A stretch of DNA of 64,000 bases from Pseudorhodoferax soli. GTDB lineage: Bacteria; Pseudomonadota; Gammaproteobacteria; Burkholderiales; Burkholderiaceae_C. Both the position numbers and the translations under genes were made by a program. The notes beneath the pieces are model-generated. The model was not told where the DNA came from, did no database searches, and worked only from the letters and a program-made list of their open reading frames with translations. Numbering within the stretch: position 1 is the stretch's first letter; each line of letters starts with the position of its first letter. The DNA lies in assembly GCF_003337555.1 (NCBI RefSeq), contig NZ_QPJK01000006.1:372001-436000 (forward strand). The letters run 5' to 3'. This document shows positions 1 to 9,052 of this stretch, piece by piece.

Positions 1-313
1 GGCTTGTACTTTTGGCCAGCTTTGGAAGCTCCTCGTCGCCCACGACGCTATGCCCTGCCACCGTCGCACTGAAGACAACTCCTTTGCTTTCCTGTTGCAA
101 CGTGACCCAACCTGCTCGCATCAGCCGAATGAGCGCCTCTAGCACAAGACGCTGTGGAATGTCGCCAGCGACGGCGAGCTCACCAACGGTCCTCGGGTTG
201 CTCGTCAACGCAGCAAGGAGAACGTGTTCGGCGAGGCTCCACGGCCTTCCTTTCTCAAGAAAGAACTTGCGCTTTCCTTTCAGCAACGGGATCGCAACGC
301 GTACGACGCTCAT
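1..313 (-). CDS. Partial MkoB-like gene, N-terminal part only
   Basis: Reading leftward from an ATG at 311-313 there is one open frame of about 104 codons that leaves the window with no stop. The start overlaps the stop of the helicase gene (310-312) as ATGA, so the two genes are translationally coupled. The visible part begins MSVVRVAIPLLKGKRKFF. It then has a helix-rich stretch, roughly residues 30-85, that looks like a winged helix (LAEHVLLAALTSNPRTVGEL, then an arginine-rich second helix). The catalytic part is not in view. In type I Mokosh anti-phage loci a kinase/helicase gene is followed by a phospholipase-D-family nuclease gene, so I infer that a PLD domain lies beyond the edge. If it does not, this is simply a helicase-coupled winged-helix protein. 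Confidence 0.6.
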   Translation of the reverse strand, partial: MSVVRVAIPLLKGKRKFFLEKGRPWSLAEHVLLAALTSNPRTVGELAVAGDIPQRLVLEALIRLMRAGWVTLQQESKGVVFSATVAGHSVVGDEELPKLAKSTS

Positions 314-3300
314 CTGCGGCTCCCGAGCAAGGTCTTGAAAGGAACGCGCTTGACGTCGCCATTGGCTTGTCCGCTGTCGAGTCCCTCGAGCAGCTTTCTC
401 AGGAACTCCACCCGGCTTTCGTCTGGTTTGCCGCGAACCGCGTGCATGACTTCCTTCAAGAACTCAGTGCTCGCGATCAGGACGAGCTGCCACTTCGCAC
501 GGCTCAAGAGGACGTTCATCCGCCTGGCGTCGCTCAGGAAGCCGAGTGCACTTTGCACTGAGGAGTGGTGGTTGTTTCGTACGAGCGAGACAATGACCAC
601 ATCTGCCTCGCTGCCCTGGAACGAGTCCACGGTGTGGCACCACTGGCCGTTGGAAGAGGGCGAGCGAAACATCTTGAGGTGACTGAGTTTCTTGTCCAGT
701 TCGTCGCTGATGGCTTCGTTTAGTGCGCGGCGTTGTCGCCCGTACGGAGACAAGATTGCCAAAGTCGGCGCTTCCTTGGCGTGCTCGGGTACGCCCCTCA
801 ACATATCCAAGACTTCGATGGCCGCCCGCACTTCGGGGGGGGTTGTGCCAAGCCGGGTACTGATCGCCTTGCTTCTGGTTCAGCGTCGACTGGACGTACG
901 GCATATCGATCACCACGATGGGAGCCAGGGGAAGCCGACTTTCATCTGCGGAGGTGAACGGTCGAGGCTCGGAGGCAAACCGCTTCTCACACGTCGGATC
1001 GGTCTTGAGATCTCCGTAGAAACAGTTGGAGACGAGTTCCGCAATCGAAGGGTGCATGCGATGCTGTGCGGTCAGCTTCTTCGCTATCGGGCGCCCTCCC
1101 TTGCCCTTTGCTTGTCGCTTGAACTCGGCTTCGATCGCCGATTCGAAGAACGAGAGAAGTCGCAGGGCCTCGGAGCAAAGGGCCGGCAGCTGCGATTTGT
1201 CCTCGGCGACGTCCTCCAGCAGTTCCTCCGTCGTTGCATCCCTGAGGGACCGGCCTACGAACTCTTCACCAAGCTTCATCGCTTCGTGAATCCGGTCGGG
1301 TTGCGCGAGCAACTGCTTGAGCTGGTCGGATGCAAACGCCGGAAGCTGCTTGTGGTCGCCGATCATGAGTCTTCGGTGCGAAAGAAGCAGGGGGGACACG
1401 AGTTCGCTTCCCGTTGCCTTGGCGGCTTCCTCAACGATTGCCCAATCAAACTGGCCCCGTTCGTCGATCAGACGTTCCAGCTCTCCCGAATTGGTGGTCG
1501 CAAACACGACGTTGGCGGCGCGTGCGACGACTCCTTCGAAGGTTCGGAGAGACTGTTCCGCGCTTCTGCCGGCGACTGCAGCGGTCTTCCGGCCGGCAGC
1601 CTGAGAGGAGTCCGCTGCCTCCGCGAGATCCGAAAGGGAGCGCTGCAGCCTCGGCGGAACCTCCTTGGCCAGAGGGCTTGCTGCAAGTCGCCTGACCAGC
1701 CTGCGTGTCTGTTCCCTGATGTCGAACTGGCTTGGGGCCTCAATGGCATCGCGCTTGCTGGAGCGCACGACGAGTGGACCGTTAGGGTCGTTAGCCCTCA
1801 GAACACCGGCCAACTCGTCCATCAGATGGTCGATTGCCGCGTTGCTCTGGGCGGTTAGCAGCAAACGAGATGTTGGCTCGTCAGCGAACTGCCGGGTCAC
1901 CAGATCTCGTACAAGCCTCGTCTTTCCGACTCCGGGAGGACCCTGCACAAGGAAGAACGGCAGGGTGGAGGTGAGTTGTTTCAGCGCCAGCTGCTTCGGC
2001 TCGTCGAGCTTCGCGAAAGCGGCGTCCTCGACAACCGTGTCGTGGCTGTCCAGCACACGGAGTCTTGGATCCACGATCATCTGCAGCAGTTCATGATGGG
2101 TCTTCAGCGCCTTGAGCGCCTTGAGACGTCGGCGGAACTGAACGTCTCGACCCACCGACGCGGGAACCATGATGGGGTCGTGGAGGGACGGAATCGCATC
2201 GGGGCCGTCAAACAGAAACACGTCCGGCTGCCCTGGCCGTTGAATGACCTCCCGAAAAATCCATTCGGTATTTGTCGAATCTCGATCGCCAAGCGAGCGG
2301 CCGTCCGCGAGAATCCAGTCCTCGGACCCGAGTCCGTCGGCTTCCAGTCGCTTCACGAATCGATCAGCCGGTGACTTGAGGTCCAGCGCGGTCGAGAGGG
2401 CCGTTCGCTCGGGATCCGATCGCAGTTGAACGCAAAGCCGGTCGCTGCCGTGCTCCGCGGTTCCACGCAGGTGCTCGGGCAAGGGCTGCAGTTCGACGGC
2501 GTACGCGTCGGCTGCTGCGTAGATCACCTCCAGCAGTTGGAGCAGCGTCAGGGCTCTGTGCGCAGTCTGCTCGGGAGAAAGCGGTGCATTGATCTCCCCG
2601 AAGTCACGCCGCATCTCGTCCCAGGACATGAGCTTGCCGCGAATGCGGGGGAAGAGGTCGGATGCATCGCGCAGCCCCAAGATCTCGAGCGACTCGGGCT
2701 GCAGCCTTCGCTGGTCGAGCAGGTTCACAGGGGCTGGGGCGTTGGGATCCACGCGTTCGCAGTAGGCGAAATCCCAGCTAAGAGCCAAGGTCTTGGGCGC
2801 GCGGAACTCTTCCAGGCGGTACAGGAGATTCTTTCCCCGCAGTACCAACCGAAACTCGTTCGATGCATCTTGCTGCCGTACGCAAAGCAGCAGCGGCTCG
2901 CTGGCCAGATCGTCCTTGACGAACTGAAGTTGTGCCTGGAGATCATCCATCTCGATGTCAAGTCCGGAAACTTGGCGGATACGCGTGCTCAGCCGGCTCT
3001 TGGGACCAATCCGGATGGCGAGATGAAGTTTGGCTCTACGATTGGCCGCCTCCGCCCTCAGTGCCCCCAGGACGCCGTCGATCCTCGTGGCGATCGCATC
3101 CCCATCGAGCGGCTGCTTGGGATTCATCTGGACGATGAGTCGAAGGAGCCGGGCCTCCTCGAGTGTCAAATGTTCCGCGATCTCGAAAGGGGCGATCGCC
3201 GGGTCGAGAACGCGCTGGCGCTTGGCCCCCAGCAGATCGGCGGCAAGAACGCCGAAGTCCTTCCAATCCTGCGAGAACGAATCGAACGTCCGGGCTGCAC

Positions 3301-3901
3301 CTGCCGCGGTGCCTCGGCTTGATAGACCTTCTACGCTGGCGATCCGCATCGTCCACTCGAACCCGGTGAGCTGGAAATCCGGCTCGGATCCTCCGGCCGT
3401 GAGCACCGACCACGCGTCAACGCTGCGATGAAGCATCCCCTGTACGTGCAGCGTCTCCAGCCCATGCGCGAGCAGTTTCAGGTTGGCCCACACACGCAAC
3501 CGGCTTGCAGTGCTGCGAGGCTGCCGCAGCCAGTGGTCATTGGGAAGGTTTTGACGCAAGGACTCAAGCGGCTGTCTCTGACCAGGCGCGATGATCAGGT
3601 AGAAGCCTCTGGTGTCGAACCCTGCGTCGTGGAGATGGGCAATGCACGATGCGGAGCCTGGATAGCCGGCCAGACGGTGCAGTTGCCTCAGTTCGTGGCG
3701 CCAGATTTGCTCCAGGTCGCTGTCGGGTGCCTTGATGCTCCTGCGCCACTCGCGGATGAGGACCGAATTGCCGTCGGGGTCTCTCCCTCCAACGACGCCG
3801 GGGCGGCCAGTCGCCACGTCAGGCTTCTGCAGATAGTCTTCATCGACGGTGTACGCAGTTAAGAAGCCATCTTTGCGGCGGCGCCTGGCGTTTGAACTCA
3901 T
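310..3901 (-). CDS. Kinase-like + SF1 helicase, MkoA-like (Mokosh type I), frameshifted
   Basis: The N-terminal ~230 residues resemble a Ser/Thr kinase fold. The catalytic loop reads LHRSVDAWSVLT (H158, R159, S160 where HRD is expected) and the DFG position reads GFE, so the domain is probably a pseudokinase. The C-terminal half is a COG1112-type SF1 helicase: Walker A GPPGVGKT at about 654-661, Walker B VEEA at about 823-826, then GDHKQLPAF and QHRMHPSI. The last motifs, VDSFQGSEADVVIVS and RRMNVLLSRAK, lie in a different frame at 310-831. The shift falls exactly in a run of eight C (minus strand) at 835-842; removing one C gives NPPEVRAAIEVLDML and a protein of about 1196 residues. As read, the long frame ends at 464 with about 130 unrelated residues. 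AAGGAG precedes the ATG. The kinase + helicase order with a coupled second gene matches type I Mokosh MkoA. Confidence 0.75.
835..842. repeat. G8/C8 homopolymer at the helicase frameshift
   Basis: Eight consecutive G on the plus strand (C on the coding strand) mark the point where the helicase reading frame changes. Seven or ten C would keep the frame open through the last helicase motifs; eight does not. It is either a slippery, phase-variable tract or a one-base assembly error. Confidence 0.8.
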
Positions 3902-4611
3902 CGAACTCCTTCTTTCTTCGCAAGGTTACAACAAGTTGCATGATCGCTAAAGCTCTTCGCGATGGGATGGAGCGCCTGATGGCAACAGACGCGGGGTCTT
4001 CGCCTTTCTGCGACACGTGCTGGACGTCTGAAGTCACGCCGGCCAGCCTGGGTCAAAATGGCCTTGGGGGAATTCTTATAGTGAAGCCGTGAGGCCCAAG
4101 ACATAAACCTGCAACGGGCAACCGGCGGCGGATCTGGCCGGCGGCTTTAAAGCAGTAAGACCAGCATGGCGGATGTCCGTTCAGGGCGCAGAGCGCTAGT
4201 TCGCCAGCTGCGCGACCAGCCGTTCGGGCTGTCAGGCGGTGAGCTTTCGCTGAGTGACCGGCACGGGGGTACATCGAACCGACGCGCTTGGCGAGCGTGA
4301 ATGTCAGGTTTCGCAGGCGACAGTCATTCGAATCCGAAAACTCAAGGTCAGCAGCCAGTCTGGAGCAGTCATTGCAGCGTCGCTCTCGGACGGCAGCTCC
4401 TGACCGATCGCTGTCAGGTGCTCTGCGGCACAGAAGATCACTGCTGGGCGACTCGCAGAAATGTCGGTAGCCCGTGTAACGATATCCCGCCTAAAGGGCT
4501 GGAAGGCCAGTGCCTGGGTGCAGCAACAGTCGCCATCGAGAGTGCAGCGCCTTGCAGGTAGTGGTAGTCGGAGACCTCGGCTACCTGGCCATGTGGGTGG
4601 ACGCGCCCTTG
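3902..4611. other. Intergenic stretch, no gene seen
   Basis: About 710 bases between the start of the helicase gene and the stop of a receptor gene, both on the minus strand. All open frames are short, lack ribosome binding sites and have mixed codon choice. The only recognisable signal is the AAGGAG ribosome binding site of the helicase gene next to 3902. Base composition is lower in GC than the catabolic region to the right, consistent with a boundary between a mobile defence locus and the resident cluster. Confidence 0.6.
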
Positions 4612-5604
4612 TTACTCCGGTTGCAGGCCGACCGCATTGATGTAGTGCTTCCAGCGACCCTGGTCTTCCAGGATGGCTTGGCGGAAGCCGTCCAGGGCGG
4701 CCGGGTACGCTGCCGTGCCGCGCGTGTCGAAGTGTGCTTTGGCCTCCGGCGACGCAACAAACTCCAGCGCCAGAGCCGACAACTGGCGCACGATGTCCGG
4801 TGGCGTGGCGGCGGGCGCGAACAGGCCCATCCAGCTCGTCAGTGTGGCTTCGCCCAGGCCCAGCTCGGACAGCGTGGGCACGTCGCCTAGCACGGCAACG
4901 CGCGCAGGACTGGACACGGCCAGCGGACGCAGCCTGCCGGCCTGCATCTGCGGCACGACCTGGGATACCTCGACCATCGCGTAGTCCAGCGTGCCAGAGA
5001 TCAGGTCGGGCAGCAACGTGGTTGTGCCCTTGTAGGGAACCTCCACAGCCTGCACCTTGGCCAGCCCGTTGACGGCCGCCACCATGACCTTGTAGCCCGC
5101 CGTGCTGGTGCCGTAGCTGAGCTTGCCGGGCCGCGCGCGCGCGGCGTCCAGCAGCGACTGCAGGTTCCTGTGCGGCGAAGCCGTCGGCACGGTGACCACG
5201 ATGGGCACGACCGACATGCGCGCGATGGGTGCCAGGTCCTTGTTCGGGTCGTACGGCAGGTTGCGGTACATGTAGGGGTTGGCCGTGATCGCGCTGGCCG
5301 CCGTCAGCAGCAGCGTGTAGCCGTCGGGCGCGGCCTTGGCCACGTGGTCGGTCGCGATGATGCCGTTGGCACCGGGCCGGTTTTCCACGAAGAAGGACTT
5401 GCCGGTCCTGTCGCTGAAGTACTTGGCCGCGAGCCGCGTGAAGTCGTCCACGCCGGTGCCGGCGCTGCTGATCGAGACGATGCGCACCGGGCGCTCGGGG
5501 TAGGCCGGCTGCTGCGCCGCCGCTGGCAGCGCGCCAGCGCAGCACAAGGCAGCCAGCCAGGCCAGGGTGCGGCGGCGCGCCGCGCGGGGAAGGTTCGTGC
5601 GCAT
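4612..5604 (-). CDS. Bug-family (TctC-like) periplasmic solute receptor
   Basis: A 330-residue exported receptor. After an Arg-rich start and a hydrophobic signal peptide ending AAAQQ, the mature protein begins with YPERPVRIVSISSAGTGVD, the usual Bug opening. ENRPGANGIIATDHVAKAAPDGYTL-type sequence, an LPYDPNKD motif and VPYKGTT follow, all family hallmarks. Such proteins bind carboxylates in the periplasm, either for a TctAB membrane pair or as sensory co-receptors. No TctAB gene is in this window. It is the last gene of a minus-strand series with the SDR and thiolase genes upstream, so its ligand is probably the acid degraded by those enzymes; that part is inference. Confidence 0.93.
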   Translation of the reverse strand: MRTNLPRAARRRTLAWLAALCCAGALPAAAQQPAYPERPVRIVSISSAGTGVDDFTRLAAKYFSDRTGKSFFVENRPGANGIIATDHVAKAAPDGYTLLLTAASAITANPYMYRNLPYDPNKDLAPIARMSVVPIVVTVPTASPHRNLQSLLDAARARPGKLSYGTSTAGYKVMVAAVNGLAKVQAVEVPYKGTTTLLPDLISGTLDYAMVEVSQVVPQMQAGRLRPLAVSSPARVAVLGDVPTLSELGLGEATLTSWMGLFAPAATPPDIVRQLSALALEFVASPEAKAHFDTRGTAAYPAALDGFRQAILEDQGRWKHYINAVGLQPE

Positions 5605-5628
5605 GGTCTCGTCTCCCGTTGATGTGTG

Positions 5629-5650
5629 GCCAGGGCCGGTTGGCCCTGGC
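5629..5650 (-). other. Intercistronic stem-loop
   Basis: GCCAGGGCC and GGCCCTGGC form a perfect 9-bp stem with a 4-base loop in the gap between the SDR gene and the receptor gene. No T tract follows on either strand, so it is more likely an mRNA processing or partial attenuation structure than a full terminator. Confidence 0.5.
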
Positions 5651-5663
5651 GGTCAGCACCGGC

Positions 5664-6494
5664 TCAGAACCCGCCGCGGCCGCCGCCGCAGATCAGCGTC
5701 TGACCGGTCACGTAGTTCGACTCCGGGATGCAGAACAGGTAGACCGAGCCGGCGGCCTCCTCCACCGTGCCGAAGCGGCCCAGAGGCGTGTCGCGCCCGG
5801 CGGCGGCGATGCGGTCCGGGTGCACGCCGACCTTGATGTCGCGGCCCTCGACCTGCACCGTCTTGTCCTCGGTGGTGGGCTGGGTCAGGCGCGTGTCGAT
5901 GGCGCCGAAGGCCACGCAGTTCACGTTGACCTTCATGCGGCCCCATTCCTTGGCCAATGCCTTGGTCAGCCCCATCACGCCGGCCTTGGCGGCCGCGTAG
6001 TTGGTCTGGCCCGCGTTGCCCTGGGTGCCCGAGATCGACGAGATGTTGACGACCTTGCGGAACACCTCGCGGCCGGCGTCGGCCTCGGCCTTGCTGACCT
6101 CGCGCAGGTAGGGCTGCGCGGCGCGCAGCAGGTTGAACGGTGCCTTCAGGTGGCAGTCGAGGATGGCGTCCCACTGCTCGTCGCTCATCTTCTGGATCAC
6201 GTTGTCCCAGGTGTAGCCGGCGTTGTTGACGATGATGTCCAGCTTGCCGAACTTCTCCAGCGCGGTCTTCACGACGCGCTGGCCGAAGTCGGCGTCGGTC
6301 ACGTTGCAGGCGAAGGCCGCGGCCTGGCCGCCGGCGGCGCGGATCTCGCCCACCACCTCATCGGCCGGCGCGGCGTCCAGGTCGTTGACGACGACGCTGG
6401 CGCCCTCGCTGGCGAGTTTGTGTGCGATGGCGCGGCCGATGCCGCGGCCGGCGCCCGTGACGATGGCGACCTGGCCTTCGAGTTTCTTGCGCAT
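5664..6494 (-). CDS. SDR-family 3-hydroxyacyl-CoA/3-oxoacyl dehydrogenase (FabG-like)
   Basis: A 276-residue short-chain dehydrogenase. The NAD(P)-binding motif TGAGRGIG lies at residues 13-20 and NNAG at 90-93. The catalytic serine is near 153 (ISSISG), with Y166 and K170 in YAAAK. VVVNDLD after strand two, with an Asp, suggests NAD(H) preference. The family oxidises 3-hydroxyacyl-CoA in beta-oxidation or reduces 3-oxoacyl groups. The catabolic neighbours (thiolase 21 bases upstream, then an acyl-CoA dehydrogenase) favour the oxidative role. The exact substrate is unknown. Confidence 0.9.
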   Translation of the reverse strand: MRKKLEGQVAIVTGAGRGIGRAIAHKLASEGASVVVNDLDAAPADEVVGEIRAAGGQAAAFACNVTDADFGQRVVKTALEKFGKLDIIVNNAGYTWDNVIQKMSDEQWDAILDCHLKAPFNLLRAAQPYLREVSKAEADAGREVFRKVVNISSISGTQGNAGQTNYAAAKAGVMGLTKALAKEWGRMKVNVNCVAFGAIDTRLTQPTTEDKTVQVEGRDIKVGVHPDRIAAAGRDTPLGRFGTVEEAAGSVYLFCIPESNYVTGQTLICGGGRGGF

Positions 6495-6515
6495 GGTGTG
6501 TTCTCCTTCCGTGAA

Positions 6516-7703
6516 TCAGTGTTTTCCGTACAGCGTCACGACGCAGGCGCCGCCCAGCCCCAGGTTGTGCTGCAGCGCCAGCTGCACGCCTTCCACCTGC
6601 CGCCTCTCGGCGCTGCCGCGCAGCTGGTGCGTGAGTTCGTAGCACTGCGCCAGGCCCGTGGCGCCCAGCGGGTGGCCCTTGGACAGCAGGCCGCCCGAGG
6701 GGTTGGTGACGGTCTTGCCGCCGTAGGTGTTGTCGCCGTCGTTGACGAACTTCTCGGCCTCGCCGATGCCGCACAGGCCCAGCGCCTCATAGGTCAGCGC
6801 CTCGTTCTGCGCGAAGCAGTCGTGCAGCTCGGCCACGCGGATGTCCTGCGGTCCCACGCCGGCCTGCTCGTAGACCTTCTGCGCCGCGGCCTGCGCCATG
6901 TAGAAGCCCGCGTAGGCGATCAGCGAGGGCGGCTCGAACGAGGTGGCGGGGTCGGTGGTCATGGCCTGCGCCAGGATGCGCACGTCGCTGCGCAGGCCGT
7001 GCTTCCTGGCGAAGGCTTCGGTGCAGACGATGGCGGCGGCCGCGCCGCAGGTGGGCGGGCAGGCCATCAGCCGCGTCATCACGCCGGGCCACATGACCTT
7101 GTCGTTCATCACGTCCTCGGTCGTCACCACGTTGCGGAAGATCGCCAGCGGGTTGTTGGCCGCGTGCCGGCTGGCCTTGGCGCGGATCGCCGCGAAGGTC
7201 TCCATGCGCGTGCCGTACTTCTGCATGTGCTCGCGGCCGGCGCCGCCGAAGGTGCGCAGCGCCTGCGGCAGCTCGGCCACGTCCTCCGTGAGGTCGTGCA
7301 TCACGTGCACGAAGCGGGCGCGCGTGCGCGGCCGGTCGTCCCAGTGCGACTTCAGCGCGCCGGCCTGCATCTGCTCGAAGCCCAGCGCCAGCACGCAGTC
7401 GGCCTGGCCGCTCTCGACCGCGGCCCGTGCCAGGTACAGCGCGGTCGAGCCGGTCGAGCAGTTGTTGTTGACGTTGACGATCGGGATGCCGGTGAGCCCC
7501 ACCTCGTACAGCGCGGTCTGGCCGCAGGTGGAGTCGCCGTAGACGTAGCCCACGTAGGCCTGCTGCACCAGGGCGTAGTCCAGGCCGGCGTCCTGCAGTG
7601 CGGCGCGCACGGCGCAGGCGCCCATGTCGGTGTAGCTGGGGCTGGCGCCCGGCTTGGTGAAGGGGATCATGCCGACCCCGGCGACGACGGTGTTCTTGCT
7701 CAT
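6516..7703 (-). CDS. SCP2-type thiolase (acyl-CoA acetyl/propionyl transferase)
   Basis: A 395-residue thiolase of the SCP-x/lipid-transfer type. It has the nucleophilic C82 in NVNNNCSTGS, an HDCFAQNE segment, and the C-terminal GHPLGATG motif carrying the catalytic His. Thiolases of this group cleave 3-ketoacyl-CoA, often with 2-methyl branches, to a shortened acyl-CoA plus acetyl- or propionyl-CoA. It is a close paralogue of the thiolase at 9053-10240: by eye about 58 of the first 90 residues are identical, without gaps. It sits between the acyl-CoA dehydrogenase upstream and the SDR downstream, the order expected for one beta-oxidation set. Confidence 0.9.
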   Translation of the reverse strand: MSKNTVVAGVGMIPFTKPGASPSYTDMGACAVRAALQDAGLDYALVQQAYVGYVYGDSTCGQTALYEVGLTGIPIVNVNNNCSTGSTALYLARAAVESGQADCVLALGFEQMQAGALKSHWDDRPRTRARFVHVMHDLTEDVAELPQALRTFGGAGREHMQKYGTRMETFAAIRAKASRHAANNPLAIFRNVVTTEDVMNDKVMWPGVMTRLMACPPTCGAAAAIVCTEAFARKHGLRSDVRILAQAMTTDPATSFEPPSLIAYAGFYMAQAAAQKVYEQAGVGPQDIRVAELHDCFAQNEALTYEALGLCGIGEAEKFVNDGDNTYGGKTVTNPSGGLLSKGHPLGATGLAQCYELTHQLRGSAERRQVEGVQLALQHNLGLGGACVVTLYGKH

Positions 7704-7737
7704 CGGTTGCTCCGTTGCTTGGAATGGGAAGGGGTTG

Positions 7738-8877
7738 TCACAGCTGGCGCGCGATCAGCTCGCGCATGATTTCGTTGGCACCGCCGACCACGCGCGAGAC
7801 GCGGTAGTCGGTGAAGGCGCGGGCGATCGGGTACTCCAGCATGTAGCCGTAGCCGCCGTGCAGCTGCACCATGTCGTCCAGGCATTTCCATAGCGTCTCG
7901 GTGCTGTGCAGCTTGGCGATCGCGGCCTCCTGCACCGTCAGCTTGCGGCGCAGGTGCTCGCCCAGGTAGTAGTCCACCATGGTGCGCACGGCCACCGCGT
8001 GGGCCTTGGCATCGGCCAGCTTGAACTTGGTGTTCTGGAAGTCCCAGACGGTCTGGCCGAACGCGCGTCGGTCTTTCACATACTGCAGCGTGAGGTCGAG
8101 CACCCGCTCCAGCGCCACGGCGGCGTACAGCGCGATGATCAGCCGCTCCTGCGGCAGCTCCTGCATGAGGTAGGAGAAGCCCTTGTTCTCCTCGCCGAGC
8201 CGGTTGGACATGGGCACGCGCACCTGGTCGAAGAACAGCTCGGCCGTGTCAGCCGCGGGCTGGCCCACCTTGTGCAGCTTGCGGCCGCGCCGAAAGCCCG
8301 CGCGATCGGTCTCCACCATGACCAGGCTCACGCCCTTGGCGCCGGCGGCGGGGTCGGTCTTGCAGACCACCATGACCATGTCGGCCGTCATGCCGTTGCT
8401 GATGAAGGTCTTGCTGCCGGTGATGACGTACTCGTCGCCTTCGCGCACGGCGACCGTGCGCGCGGCCTTCACGTCCGAGCCGCCGCCGGGCTCGGTGATG
8501 CCGACGGCCAGGATGGTTTCGCCCGAGCAGACCTTGGGCAGCCAGCGGCGCTTTTGCTCCTCGGTGCCCAGGCGCACGATGTAGGGCGCGATGATGTCCG
8601 AGTGCAGCGAGAAGCCGGTGCCGGAAACACCGGCGCGGTGCATCTCCTCGATGATGACCGCGGCGTGGCCGAAGTCGCCGCCGCCGCCGCCGTATTCGGT
8701 CGGCACGGCCGTGCACAGCAGGCCTTCGCGGCCGGCCTTGAGCCAGGTCTCGCGGTCGACGCGGCCGGCCTCGTCCCACATGGCCTGGCGGGGTGCGCAT
8801 TCGCGCTCGAAGAAGCGCTGCGCACTGGGGCGCAGCATCTCGTGGTCTTCGCGGAAGACGGTTCGCGTCACATGCAC
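7738..8877 (-). CDS. Acyl-CoA dehydrogenase, long-chain (LCAD)-like
   Basis: A 379-residue FAD enzyme that forms the 2,3-double bond of acyl-CoA and passes electrons to ETF. It contains TEPGGGSDVKA (about 128-137), the RRAFGQT helix and a C-terminal GGYGYMLEYPIARAFTD stretch. The catalytic base is probably E244 in ELPQERLIIA, the helix-G position used by mammalian LCAD and isovaleryl-CoA dehydrogenase. The C-terminal site used by medium-chain enzymes reads VVGGANEI. It is closely similar to the protein at 34981-36117. Between it and the next gene upstream lies a GC-rich intergenic repeat. Confidence 0.92.
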   Translation of the reverse strand: MHVTRTVFREDHEMLRPSAQRFFERECAPRQAMWDEAGRVDRETWLKAGREGLLCTAVPTEYGGGGGDFGHAAVIIEEMHRAGVSGTGFSLHSDIIAPYIVRLGTEEQKRRWLPKVCSGETILAVGITEPGGGSDVKAARTVAVREGDEYVITGSKTFISNGMTADMVMVVCKTDPAAGAKGVSLVMVETDRAGFRRGRKLHKVGQPAADTAELFFDQVRVPMSNRLGEENKGFSYLMQELPQERLIIALYAAVALERVLDLTLQYVKDRRAFGQTVWDFQNTKFKLADAKAHAVAVRTMVDYYLGEHLRRKLTVQEAAIAKLHSTETLWKCLDDMVQLHGGYGYMLEYPIARAFTDYRVSRVVGGANEIMRELIARQL

Positions 8878-8939
8878 TGGGCTGTCCTTTCAGGGGTTGC
8901 TGGGGGGCCTTGCCCCGTGCCTTCATGATGGCCAGCCGG

Positions 8940-9052
8940 GGCGCGGCTGGCACTAGCCGGATGGGCGGGTTTTTCATCGACGGGCCGCCCCAAGATGAAA
9001 AGCGCCCCCTCGGGGGCAGCGACCACACGCAGTGGGGAGCGTGGGGGCCTTT
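8940..9052. repeat. GC-rich intergenic repeat with hairpin potential
   Basis: The gap between two minus-strand genes holds GCGGGTTTTTCATCGACGGG, then a hairpin GCGCCCCCTCGGGGGC, then a purine-rich tail ending in GTGGGGGCC just before the thiolase stop. I recall this composite (GGCCGCCCC, hairpin, GCAGCGACC) as a common intergenic element of Comamonadaceae genomes; that attribution is from memory, not a search. It could act as a transcript-stabilising or terminating structure. Confidence 0.55.

Noticed and set aside
4304-5659. A 451-codon minus-strand frame overlapping the receptor at 4612-5604
   Set aside because: Arg/Pro/Gly-rich shadow of the real receptor gene in another frame; the receptor frame has a signal peptide and family motifs.
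5619-7769. A 716-codon plus-strand frame across the SDR and thiolase genes
   Set aside because: Long antisense frames are expected in very GC-rich genes. Its composition (Val/Ala/Arg/His/Gly repeats) is that of a shadow, and the minus-strand proteins are clearly real.
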